From positions 1 through 64,000 of the forward strand of contig JADGJC010000123.1 of assembly GCA_027596075.1 (NCBI GenBank): a stretch of 64,000 bases of DNA. The letters are read 5' to 3'. The stretch comes from Rhizophlyctis rosea. Its lineage: Eukaryota > Chytridiomycota > Chytridiomycetes > Rhizophlyctidales > Rhizophlyctidaceae. This document shows positions 49,182 through 60,530 of the stretch, one piece after another (position 1 is the stretch's first letter; the number at the start of each line of letters is the position of its first letter). The notes under the pieces were generated by a model, which saw nothing but the letters and a program-made list of their open reading frames with translations, was not told the DNA's origin and did no database searches. Both the position numbers and the translations under genes were made by a program.

Positions 49182-50216
49182 ATTGATGCCCCAATCCTAT
49201 GTATGTACACCGTGCGAAATATAGATTTGATTCGAAGCTCAAACATAGTCAAAGTGCTTCTGCTGTATTGAGGAAACGCTTTTGGAAAATCAAACAATGA
49301 ACGATGAACAATTTTTTATGCTAGCATTCATTTCAAAGTGGTTCCTCGTTCATACAATGGGTTCATGGTTCATGGAATGCCTTTGGTGAACGAAGACGTG
49401 ATCACTGTGATTGCTCATCTGTTAAGCAAACAAGTGATGAAGTGGCAGGACTTGAGGCACGTTCCGTCTGAGAGATTATGTCATGATGAATGATAAAGCG
49501 TCGGAGTGTACGTTTAGCCCGCCAACGATCGCTCCGGTACAAGAATGACGGGTGGGCACGTTTGAAGTCAGCATTCTTGGCGGATGTTGGGGATGGGTGG
49601 ATGGCAGTGTAAACAAACAATCGTGTTGTCAGAGCTGATCAATATGGTGATGGATGATGTGGCTGGCATGACGCGTCTCTGGGCCCTGACTGGGCCTCAC
49701 CTGTCCGTTCTGCCAACGCGTATCACGGTGGTGAGTGCAGTGTACGCAACAGTACGCATGCTAGCAAACACCGAAACGTGAAAAATCTCTTAACGTGCCA
49801 CTTGGTTAGTCAGGCATCCATATGCTTCCGGTAATCGACCATGAGGCACACGGAGCTATGCGGCTGATCATGTGAATTGTCTCCAGACATACCCGTGGGA
49901 AAATGTGAGTGTATGATATTAGGAGTGTGATGACGCGTTGTTCTCAGTATCATTCAAGTTACGCGCTGTGGCTCAGCAACCCCATGACTCCATGAGGGTC
50001 TGTCAGAAAGATATAAAAGTGGACACGGCCCCCCGCCCTCCATCATTGCTTCCTCATCTCCCTTCCAACTTTCTTGGACTTTCCCACGCTCGATTGTCTC
50101 TTTTTCATTACACGTAAAAGCATTACCATCAGTCGCATACTTCCCATTGCTTCCATCGGAACACAACCACCATCATCATCAACAACAACGATCAACAACC
50201 CGAAACACACCAAACT
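49182..50216. other. intergenic region ending in a TATA promoter
   Basis: About 1 kb with no recognised gene. Short frames only. The right end holds the TATA element and an AC-rich leader (about 50150-50216) of the secreted-protein gene. Confidence 0.5.
50012..50019 (+). promoter_or_regulatory. TATA box of the secreted Ser/Thr-rich protein gene
   Basis: tataaaag about 200 nt before the ATG at 50217. The downstream leader is C/A-rich and free of ATG. A start of transcription near 50045 would be typical. Confidence 0.6.
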
Positions 50217-51598
50217 ATGTTCAAACTTCCCATCATCGTGCTCCTCACAGCACTTCTTGGCGCCGCACTTCTCCCGCACACTGCGTCCAGCCCGACACCC
50301 TTTCACACGCCATCATCACCCATCCACCTGACCCGCTACTCCAGTGCCCACCACGTCTTCCGCCGTCAATCGGATACGTGCAACCAAATCTTCGCTGCTG
50401 GTGAGTGTGGAATCGGACTGACGCTTGAGACTTTTGGGGTTTGGGTTTAGACGATCGTCGAGGCATTGTATGATTGCCTGCGGAGACTCTTGCGGTTGCC
50501 GATTTACTGAGCTTCTTTGCCATGTGCATTTAGGCAGCGCCAACCCGGCCGCGACGAATCAAGCTCTCACTGAGGTCGGCGACTCATGGCTCCAAGCGTT
50601 CGGAAACCCAATTACGGGCTTCTTGTGCTCCTTCAGTGTCGGCATCGTTCCTGCTGTGATTCCGGCCATTGCGACGTTGACCTTGTACTCTCAGGACGTC
50701 AGTCAGCAGAGCATCTTGCAAGGGTTGGCGGTTCCGTTTGCGACTGTTGATGCTACGTGAGTATTTCCCACACATAGCTTTCGCGATGCTTTCAAGATCA
50801 CTTTGATGACGGATGTTCATGTATTGCATACTATTTCTACTTCCCTTTTCGCACACATTAGCACCAGTGGAGACCGCCTCGTGTTCAACTTCTGTGGAGA
50901 AACTCAAGCTCCTCTTACCGAAGGCGAGGCTACGACTTTTGTTGTGACCTTGTCCGTCGCCACCGGCCCTCTCTTCCTGCTTTTCGATCAAGGCGAAGGA
51001 ACCGGCGTCTTCTTCGGGCCTTCCATCTCCGGTGGTCAAACCGATTCCATCAGCCAATCCCTAACCTTCAACATTACAACCTCCGACGTCAACCCGGTTT
51101 GCCCATCGCCAAGTCCCACGGAGACCACCACCACTGTTTCGGAAGCGGCCACCAGCTCCAGCACCAGCACGACCGAGGCAACGTCCACCTCCCTCACGTC
51201 AAGTGCGGTCACAACCACGGAAGCCACAACCACCACCAACGAACTCGGCGAATCGGAAACTGCCACGTCTACCACTTCCACGGCAACGCCCACATCCACG
51301 TGCGCAGTCAGCGACTACAAGCATGGATTTGACAACTGCACCATCGCCGAGAACTATACTACTTACTGCATCAAGAGTTTCACATGTGAGTCTCTTGCTC
51401 ACTTTCCCGCAATTCAAGTTGCCGCATCTAACAGCATTGCTTATGCCCGCAGTGTCACTATGCTACCAAATCGCCTGCATCTACAACAAGGACAACACGA
51501 AACGCTACATCGAGCGAGCCCTCTACCAGTGCGCCCAGCACGACTACTACGCCCGCCTGACGAGTGCAACTCCTGGTGTGTTGCCCAAGAACTATTGA
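50217..51598 (+). CDS. secreted cysteine-containing protein with mucin-like linker
   Basis: Four exons (50217-50400, 50534-50756, 50862-51385, 51453-51598) give 1,077 nt, 358 aa. A signal peptide is evident (MFKLPIIVLLTALLGAALLPHTAS). The N-terminal domain (about 50-210) is mostly small and hydrophobic with alternating strands, including AVIPAIATLTLYSQD, RLVFNFCGETQ and FVVTLSVATGPLFLLFDQ. A linker of about 70 residues, almost only Ser, Thr, Ala and Glu, is suited to O-glycosylation. The last 60 residues carry regularly placed cysteines (TCAVSDY, DNCTIAE, TYCIK, LCYQIACIYN, YQCAQ), suggesting a small disulfide-bonded module. I know no family for either domain. A TATA box and GC-ending codons suggest strong expression. 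Probably a cell-surface or extracellular protein. Confidence 0.82.
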
Positions 51599-52861
51599 TC
51601 GTGAGCCTGCGGGACTAGGCTGCCTTTGTCATCTTGCTGTACATATGGAGGCGTTGTGATTGCTGAGTCTTTTTCATTTGCAAAACGAATAGCTTAATTT
51701 GTATTTAATGGGGTGGGAAAACGGACTCCAGGTTGGGGGATGGACGCTTTGCCCATTTTGCTGTTTATGTGCATATACCAAGTAATAAAGTAAAGTTCAG
51801 TAGTTAATCTGCTTTTATTGTAACCTCAACCGATGAGAACATGGATCGCGATGGTGGAGCTGTTGCATTTGGGTTGACATTGCACTTTCAGAAGATTGCC
51901 ATCTACCGGACTTGACGGCATCTCATGCCCACTGTGTCGTGGATTGTGAGGCGGCATTATCATAAAGTATACCAGCATTGCTACTGGTCAATGCACATGG
52001 TTCCACAGTCTGGTTATTAGCAAGTGTTGAAAATGTATGGTTGATCCTAATCTGATTTCTGCCCAGTCTGCCACAACTCGATGAGTTCTGTCCATTGACT
52101 GCAGTTGCATAAGACGACTGCTTAGATAGGTACGCGTTCGATGTTAGCATCTACCGCATTCAGGCATGCCCACTTCCACTACCTAATTGCTGTTGACGAA
52201 AGCCATCATTGAGAAAGGCTCTGAGCATAGGAGTTCACCCAATCAGTCATCGCATCACCTCAAAGTTTCCCACCCTTTGACGCGTCAGACCCTCGTAATG
52301 AATCGGGTGGCGTGTGGGGGCACAGTTTGGAGAACCCTCCCGACACCTCCAGCAGGTGATCGAGAGGCTCACCTTTCCGTTCCGTTAGCGGTCCGGCATG
52401 GTCCAGCATACTGGTGCCGGAAACCTGATGATAGTTGACGACTCGAGAGGGCAAAGGCCCGATCGGAACATTACTGCTGATGTAACCTCCGATGTCCCTC
52501 AGCTGACCATGCAATTCGGGTGAGACCTTTGCTATTGGCTGGCGATGAGGACGCGTCGTGTTGAGCTGGATGGGGGCTATATATAACACGGACCCCTTTT
52601 GCCTGACTTTCTCATTCTTATCCAAAACATAAACAATCATCGCGATCCGAATAACATTCACCAATTACTTCGTTCCGCTAGTTCTTCTTTAACTCTCATT
52701 CATCTCCTGCTCTGAATATCGTTTGGTATCGGCAAACCCTTTGCATTCCCGCAATTTGATATATTCCTGGTAACTTGCACAACAAGCTTTCGACCGCCAG
52801 CCCGTCTATTCCTTTACACCAAACCCTTTCACACACCACCAAAAACCTCAACTCACCAACC
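51599..52861. other. intergenic region, nothing recognised
   Basis: About 1.26 kb. It contains short frames of 75-134 codons on the minus strand without family features. The right part carries the TATA element below and a C/T-rich leader running into the next start codon. Confidence 0.5.
52578..52586 (+). promoter_or_regulatory. TATA box of the small SERBP1/Stm1-like gene
   Basis: tatatataa about 275 nt before the ATG at 52862, followed by a pyrimidine-rich, ATG-poor leader. Confidence 0.5.
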
Positions 52862-53417
52862 ATGACCCGAACTCAACACAAGGCCCAAACCAACGGCGCC
52901 GCTGACCGTCACCCTCAACGCCGGTACGTACTTTCCCCTCCTCCCACCATCACGCCAATTCCCCACCTTCCCCAACCCCTTTCCCACACCAATAATCTTA
53001 CACCTTTTTCAATATAGCAACAACCAATCCGACCTCCGCGGCCCCACCAAAAAGAACGGCAACGGCGCCCACAACTGGGGCTCAGACATCGACCCAGCCC
53101 TCTCGCACGGCAACGCGACAAACGCGCACGTCACGTCCGACGAGCTCTTGGCGGAGTATGAGCGGTACGCTGTGGATGAGGAGGGGAGGGAGGGTGGGGA
53201 GTATCGGGTTGAGAAGGAGAGTGAGGGGTTGGAGTTGGGGGTTGAGAAGGTTCAGGTGGGTTTCGCGTGATGGGGGATATGGTGATTTGGCTTGGCAGCT
53301 CCATGTTCCGCTGTTTGCAAGATCGAAAACGTGCCATTTTCTTACCTTCACTCTCCCATCACATCCCGCTAGGTCGTCGACAGGGACGCCTACGAAAAAG
53401 TGTACGGCGAGCACTGA
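52862..53417 (+). CDS. small SERBP1/Stm1-like (HABP4-type) protein
   Basis: Three exons (52862-52923, 53018-53255, 53373-53417) give 345 nt, 114 aa. The segment KKNGNGAHNWGSDIDPA resembles the Gly-rich G-x-x-NWG motif in the RNA- and ribosome-associated SERBP1/Stm1/HABP4 family. The rest is hydrophilic and Glu-rich (YERYAVDEEGREGGEYR) and likely disordered, ending RDAYEKVYGEH. These proteins bind ribosomes or mRNA, often in dormant cells. The assignment rests on one short motif and composition. The strong promoter box and compact gene fit a highly expressed small protein. Confidence 0.6.
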
Positions 53418-54726
53418 ATGTTCCCGCCATCACATGACTCCATCCATATCCGCCCCATCCTCTCAAATTTCGCCTCCATCGTTTGCACCTTGCACAAAAC
53501 CCCAACCCCATGCAATTTGTAAATACCCCTCTATCCCGTCTGCTGAGCTGGACTTGCTAGTTATTTGGGCGATGCGACTAGTTGTATACCTTTTTTGCAT
53601 AAGAGACTGAATTTGACTTGTATATTATGTGTGTGAAAATTTGTTGAGAGATGTTGCTTATGCTTTGGGTGAAGTGTCTGCCCAAGGCTTCAGTCACTCT
53701 GGAGGAAGTGTCGAAAAGAATGCAAGTCAGTGCTCGCTGGACAAGAAAGCGGACTTTTCCATATAGCGTTGAACGAGTAGTCTTGGGACTGTGGAACGGG
53801 AGAACTCTATGCACCAAGGGAAGATGGTTTGAAAAGTTACAATTTTGAAGCAACGGAAGCATTGATGAAGCACATCGGACACATGCTATAATGTACAAAT
53901 GCCCAAATTGGGGATTTAGACCCGCGCGCGAAGACTTCTTGTGAGAGGCATGATTTCACAGAATTCTTTCCGACAGGAGTCTATGATACCATTTTTCTTT
54001 TCATTTGATCAAAACTCCAAAAGAACGAGCGCGGTTTCTTGGTCAAATCTACAAAAGCCACTGCATGCGCACCAAAACCGTCCGCTCCATCTCGCGGAGT
54101 TCCCGAAAACGCTAACATCCGGTGCCGCACGTCCCTGAATTTGCAGGGGTGTTAGAGCAAAAGTCGCAGCGAAAATGGATGAGGTATTGCAACCGGTACG
54201 TTTATCAGAAAAAGGACAAATTTAGGGACCTTCCATGATCATACAACGTAAAACCTCACATCGTCCTCAACTCACCAATTCTCTCATTTCAGGCCAAACC
54301 GGAACGAATATAACGAGGAAATGGTAATGTCGAAGGTGAGCAGCTTGCAGTTTGCGAAATGATGGTGCGGTGCGAGGGACATCCTCTAGATTGTATCCTG
54401 TGATTGACGTCACATGTTTTTTTACCGTTGCTGACGACAGGCCCCTCCTCCGCAAACACCTCACACGCCCTACGCTCGCGGTTCCCATTCATCGAAACAT
54501 TCAAGAAATATTCAACTGACAACGGATGTAATCGGCAAATCCAGAGAAGATGCAAATGGTGCAAGGCTACTGCAAATAATCCAAGTTGACTGCACCTATA
54601 TTCAGAACATATCCGGTCACTTGTGAATGTGAGCGATGTGCACAACAGCATGATGCAATCGTAGCAAGAAGAATATACATGATTTGGGACATTGCCGACG
54701 AACGATACGCTAAAAACCACCCCCCC
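53418..54726. other. intergenic region, nothing recognised
   Basis: About 1.3 kb of convergent 3' flank. Short frames on both strands lack coding character. No repeats or RNA genes seen. Confidence 0.45.
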
Positions 54727-56129
54727 TTAATCCGCTTCGTCATATGTAGGATCAACCGCCCCACAAAGCAACTTGACAAGCCACATCTCCGGCGTCAAGT
54801 TGACCCCCTTCCTCAAACACTCATCCGCCTCCAACTCATAATTCGACGTCGTATCAACCATGCTCCCAATCACAGGATCATTATCCACACCCGCCAAGAA
54901 CTTCTGCGCTTTCTGGTCCTTCCCAACCTGTCCAATCTCAAGCGAAAACGCCCCGGGCCCATACCGCGTCTGCGAAACGGCTTGGTGTGCGGTGGAGATG
55001 ACCCTCCTGAGGGTTTCGGGGGGCTCGCCAGCGGGTTCGCCGTCGGTGACGGCGATGATCAGGACGGGTTTGGGGAGTTGGTTGGCGCGTGCGGGGCCGA
55101 CGACGAGGGGTTGGAGGATTTTGCTGTCTAGGCTGGTGCCTAGTGGGGTGAGACCGGAGAAACGGACTTGGCTGATGAGATTTTGTACGTCTTGTGGGGT
55201 GCGGATGTTGTTGCCTTGGAGTTGGTTGTTCATGAAGCGGACGGAGATGCCGTCTTCATCGAACCCGGTGCAGATTTCGGCTGTTTGGTTTTTGATGTGA
55301 GTGTGGTTGTCCGATCATGCGAACACATCGATTGCAACTCACCAACACACTGGATGATGAACTTCAAGTCATCAATGCGCTCGCCACCTTCTTCAAATGC
55401 TAGATGCGTAAAATTGTGGTAAATACCCTAGCCCATGTTGCTCATTCGAGCAGTCAACACATACCCATAGAACCACTGTCATCCACGTACAACACAACAT
55501 CGTACAACGAGATGGCGGCCAGATCGTATGCCATCTCGGTAGGCAACTTCCATTTGGCGGCAATCGCATTGAAGTCCACTGTTGCAACTTTGCTTGCCAG
55601 AACTTGGAGACGCTGCGGGTCATAAAAGGATTGGAGCTGCTTCACTTGAACGGTGGTTTGAAGTTTTTGTTGCGCACCGCCGCCCTGGAATTCAATATGA
55701 TGAGCTTTCAACTCCACGTGATGTTGAAGAGTAGAGGACCATCTTCCTTCAACCTACCGCATAACCACCGGTGGGAGGCTGGGCATAGGGCTGACCAGGG
55801 GGAGCACCATACGGCGGCTGGCCTCCGGGCCTTTGACCGGGAGGAGCGTAACCAGCTGGTGCGCCGTAGGGAGCAGGAGGTTGACCGTAAGCACCTGGTT
55901 GACCGGGCGGGGCGACTCCGGGAGGAGCGTAACCACCCTGAGGAGGGTAGCCGCCCGGTTGTTGAGCTGCGTATGGGTTTGGTGCTCCCATCGGCGGCGC
56001 AGACGGGGGAGCGTATTGACCGGGAGGAGCACCGTAAGGTGCCTGACCTGGAGGAGGAGCACCGGGAGGAGCGTACATTGGTTGCTGTGCGTGAGGATTG
56101 TAGCCAGCGGCTTTGCTTGCGAGACCCAT
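54727..56129 (-). CDS. von Willebrand factor A domain protein with PPG-repeat head
   Basis: Four exons on the minus strand (55758-56129, 55465-55684, 55343-55399, 54727-55280) give 1,203 nt, 400 aa. The first 124 residues are a Pro/Gly/Tyr/Gln-rich repeat region (PPGAPPPGQAPYGAPPGQY-type units) ending at a phase-0 intron. The VWA domain follows: VVLYVDDSGSM gives the MIDAS D-x-S-x-S, GLTPLGT the MIDAS threonine, and LIIAVTDGEPAG the MIDAS aspartate, so metal binding is intact. The central helix-strand part is AFEEGGERIDDLKFIIQ and ICTGFDEDGISVRFMN. Such soluble VWA proteins with a PPGY head are common in fungi and of unknown function, possibly in vesicle or adhesion contexts. Confidence 0.88.
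55760..56110 (-). repeat. Pro-Pro-Gly-Tyr/Gln coding repeat
   Basis: Irregular repeats of about 15-20 nt encode PPGQ, PPGY and APPG units in the head of the VWA protein. They are not perfect at DNA level. Confidence 0.7.
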
Positions 56130-57527
56130 GTAAGAGAAATTTGGTGGAGAGGGAGTGTTGTAAGTAGGATTAGCTTGTTGAGATGTTCGTGGGAAAAGAC
56201 GATGTTAGGAGCGTGGGAAAGTGACCCGAAACGAGGAAAGCCAAAATTGGCACTATCTATTTATGAACAGATCTGACGTGTCCTTTTGGGCCTTGGCGCG
56301 TCGGAAATGGCGCGCGTTCTGGCCCCCGCTTTGTTTACAACTCTCCACCCTGGTCACTGTGGGTCAGCCACACTCACAGCCACATGCATCCCACCCGGAA
56401 CGCTTTAACTTCAATTTCCCGACCTGCCCCGTCTTTCCAATTCCCAGAACCTTGTTTTGCGTTGCACTTAGCTGGGTAGAATGCCCTGGAAGAATAATAA
56501 AAAAGGGGGATGTCGCGAAACTGGACTAACCGGGAATATCTAGTGGAGTAAAGCTTGCAGCAGAGGGCTTTCGTTATCGAGGCCAATTCCACCCGAACGG
56601 ACCCTAAACGGTTATTTGAGTTCACTAAGTTTCTGTGGAATATTGGAGGAATCATGGTTCAGGTGATGACTCTCACATTCAGGTCAGTAGATCAGAAGTG
56701 GCATCCGGTGACAGCAGCACGTGCGGGCTCATATGGCACATGCAAATTGTATCGGAATTACTTGATGCGAGCATCTGCTGCTGCTTTGCGGCGGTCACGT
56801 GAGGGCGGTAAATGCAGTAAACGCCGTGGAAAGCTACAGATCGAGCCTTACAGTGACTATTCTTACTGTCAGCCAGCCCGCCAAGCGATGTGAGCAGGCA
56901 ACAATGGCATCGATTGGTTTGAATAGAAACCGTCGGAATTTGCATGCTGAATCGCGGCCTGTTGAAAATTGTGTATCGAATTGCTGACTTGAAGAGACTG
57001 CACCACGCTTATTACTGACTTACAATAGCAAGCTGCAGATCAAGCTTTAGATCGAGATGCTAGAGCCGTGATGAGGGCAATGTCCCAGAATATCTCGACT
57101 GCGCATTATCCTTTTCTGGTCATAGCAGTGCAAAGCTATTTCTCCCTTAGTTGTCTTGGTTGTCCACATCTGTCGATCGCCTTTCACATCCTTGTACTAC
57201 GTGTGTTACCACCAAAATGGGGTCCATGATAGACGAACGCGTTTTGCATGTGCCAGTAATTTGCGGACTTGCATTTTCAAACCATTTCCTTACTTCCCTT
57301 ACAAGCATCATGAAGACACATGAAGAAGATAAGCTGGAAAGCAGATCCCGTAACTTAGCCTCCGAAACTGGTCCGGTTTGCGCGGTCAAAAACAAGTAAA
57401 AAGCCATGGACGAAAAGGAGGGCGACTCTTTTCTTGCAGCTGTTTTCCAGGCTAGCGGGCACTTTCAGACTCTTTATCGCCCTTTGGATACCCGCCGACT
57501 ACAGCTTCATCAACATCCCTGCCAATC
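56130..57527. other. divergent intergenic region, nothing recognised
   Basis: About 1.4 kb between the VWA (-) and transporter (+) start codons. Frames of 82-112 codons occur but none is convincing. Both promoters lie here. Confidence 0.45.
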
Positions 57528-59452
57528 ATGTCCCTCCCCCGACCATCATCTCTCGACACATACTCTATAGCCCGAAACTTTCCCAAAGACCAATCACGTG
57601 AAAGGTCCCGCTCTCCATTTGCAAGATCCTACGATGCTGCACGGTCTCGTTCTCCCATGATGAGATCTTATTCACCTGCGGCCAGGCCGCCGATGTTGGA
57701 AGTCACGGCTGCTCCGGATACTGATTCCATCTCGCCTCTCTCCGTGGTCCATTCTGAGAGGTCGAGCTTGAACCCCCCACCACTTTCGCATTCGATCTCT
57801 GAATCTCCTTCTGCGGATCGACTGCCAGCTTTGAATGCTACTGATGTTCGGAAGTGGAAGCGGGTTGGTAAGTAGGCATCGGATAATCATGCCCTGTAAA
57901 TCGCCAAGACAGCTGATAATGCCTCCCATCCATGCATCCAGTCCAAGTCATCGCCGCCGTCATCTCCTGCCTCTTTGCAGCCGGAATCGTCTTCGGCTAC
58001 GCAGCCATCAAACCCGTCCTAAAGCAAGAAGGCGCCTACCAAGACTACTGCCCATCGGGTCCAGACCAAGATACCTGCATTGAGCTTCGCCTAAACTTCA
58101 TGTTCACTCTTGCGGCACTGTCCACCAATATCTGTGCTTTACCTGTAGGCGCTACGCTTGATCACTTCGGCCCACGCGTGTGCGGAATGATCGCAAGTCT
58201 TCTCCTAACGTTCGGAGCTTTATCAATGGCCTACTTCAAAGAACTGCCATTCGATGGGCTGCTGTTTGGATACCTGTTCTTAGCTCTTGGAGGTTCTTAC
58301 GTATTCATCTCCTCCTTCCAACTATCCAACGCTTTCCCTCGTCACTCAGGTCTAGTCCTAGCAATCATAACAGGAGCATTCGACGCCTCCAGCGCCCTCT
58401 TCCTCCTCTACCGCATCCATTACGAATCAACATCTGGCTCATTCCCTCTCCGCCTATTCTTCCTTTCGTATCTCGCGGTACCCATTACCATCGTCCTCTT
58501 CCAGGTCTTCCTCCTCCCAGCGGAGTCATATAAGACTATTGGAGAGCTGTTGGAAGAAGTGGATAAGCCACCCGTTGATGAGACAACACCTTTATTGGCG
58601 GAACCATCCGAAGGATATCGTCGGCAACGTCGGGCGTCAGTGGCGAGCAGCTTTGGAGTGGAGAAACAGGCTAAGAGGGAGGAGAAGAAGAATGAGATTT
58701 CGGGGGTTTGGGGTGTAATGCATCAGCATGGGGTGTGGGAGCAGATTAGGAGTGGATGGTTTATTCCGCTTTGCTGTTTTAATGGTGAGTGGACAATCGC
58801 GATTGATTGCGATATGTAAACACGCTATCCAAAATGGAAGTTTAAGATTCCACTTCCCCCACCGTCAGTCGTTCAAATGCTCCGCAACAACTTTTTCATG
58901 GCCACCATCCGCCCACAATACACCTCCATCTTCAACTCCATCGAAAAAGCCACACAAGTCAACAACTTCTTCGACCTAGCCCTCCCCATCGGCGGCGTCT
59001 GTTCCATTCCTTTCATCGGTCTAATCCTCGACCATACTAGTACACTAACCGTCCTAATCATCCTCGTCATAAACGGAGCACTCATTGGCGCCCTCCAACT
59101 CGTTCCGCAAATTTGGGCCGCGTACATAGGTGTGGTCCTCTTCGTCCTCAACCGTCCGTTTTACTACACCGCTATATCGGATTATACGGCGAAGGTGTTT
59201 GGGTATACCACTTTTGGGACGATTTATGGGACGATTATCTTTCTTGCGGGGGTGTTTAACTTTGTGCAGAGTGGGTTGGATTATTTGGTTCAGACGAGGT
59301 TTAAGGGGGATTATGTGGTTGTGGATCTGGTTTTGGAAGGTGTGGGGTTGGTGCTTGGGATCCCGATGCTTCTGTATGTCGGCGTTCAGGCCAGAAGCAT
59401 TGCTCAAAGGAGGGATGATGCTAGCAGGGCTGCATATGGGGCCACGTTTTAG
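57528..59452 (+). CDS. FMP42: MFS transporter of the SLC43/FMP42 type
   Basis: Three exons (57528-57867, 57942-58784, 58869-59452) give 1,767 nt, 588 aa. A 113-residue Ser/Arg/Pro-rich cytosolic head precedes the first span. Twelve membrane segments can be counted, starting VIAAVISCLFAAGIVFGYAAIKPVL. The short C-rich loop DYCPSGPDQDTCIELRLNFMFTLA is typical of FMP42/SLC43 proteins. The MFS loop-2 motif appears as GATLDHFGPRVCG. A long central loop (ESYKTIGELLEEVDKPP...EKKNEISG) divides the halves, and the second half contains YTAISDYTAKVFGYTTFGTIYG. Relatives move large neutral amino acids or are uncharacterised; the substrate is inferred only. Confidence 0.87.
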
Positions 59453-60530
59453 GGATGGGCCTTGGTGATCGTATCGTTTACCTTTTTAGCTGTTATTAGA
59501 ATGAAGGTGGGATCTGTATATACATCTGGCCGTAGGGAGTGTCGCATATTAATGGTATGTCGTATTCTTCCCTGTCCATTTTGTTTTATATATTGATATC
59601 TACATGGGAAGATTTGGCTATCCTCTGGACCCAATGTCGGTGCAGCTTCTGAGGGATCGGTAAATAGTTAATGCTTTCCAGTTGTTCGATAGTTTCTATC
59701 ACCTCTTGTTTTATGATGACTGATGTCACTTCCAATGCGGTCCTGTGATTTTTGGAAGTGCAAAGACAGAATCCTTGATGGTGGGGTGCACTCTATCTCA
59801 TCTTTTTGAAACCCGGTTACCGGTCTGCTCTGGCGGGATTTGTGGGCTGTTCGCCAGGTCTTCGCTGCGGATGAGAGGTAAGTAGTCATTACATGAATTC
59901 CATTTGATGCTGAATGTTAGACACAAGATTTACCGTTGCAGCACGGACGAAAGATGGGGCTTGATGCCCTTACTTTGCGGGACCAATTTCCAGCGCCGTC
60001 AGACTTCCTTCAATAATAAGTTGCACCATTTTGCTGCAGCTCCAATGTCATGCAAGTGGTTTTCAGATGTGAATTTATCCCGTTTTTTAGAAGTATAAAA
60101 GTCGAGCGGTGCTTAAGGCGATCTTGAGTTGAAAGCCCACATTATTGCAAAATCACTACTTCGCACCTTTGGAGGTTGTTGACTTGCTCATTAACTTCAT
60201 TACGGTTTGAATGGACCCTGGCGTGATTGGCCGTTTTGTCTGGCGCAGTCTGGAAACTTGCAACAGAAGGAGCTTATTTACTTACCTACAGTTTGCGCTG
60301 CCATCGTTCACTTTCCCACGCCTCCCAAATTCCCAATCTTGCGCGCCGGAATCTCAAACTTGATATTCTGACATCTCTTTGAAAAGGTCACCGTTCACCA
60401 AACGCGGCTGTGGGCACATAAAGACAAGGGCACCGGAAGTTCGCACTGTTTCATTCTGCTGGTTGGAGCTCGTTGGTCGTCACTTTCCACTGAAAATCAC
60501 CACCACACAAAAACAACCACAACACAACCG
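59453..60530. other. intergenic region with possible leader of the ankyrin gene
   Basis: About 1.1 kb. A TATA element at 60094 would place transcription start near 60125, leaving a 400-nt leader before the ankyrin frame. That leader contains an ATG at about 60211 in another frame, and an in-frame stretch without ATG from 60372. An unseen first exon is possible. Confidence 0.5.
60094..60101 (+). promoter_or_regulatory. TATA-like element upstream of the ankyrin gene
   Basis: tataaaag, 430 nt before the first recognisable ankyrin-protein codon. The distance suggests a long leader or a missing first exon. Confidence 0.4.
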
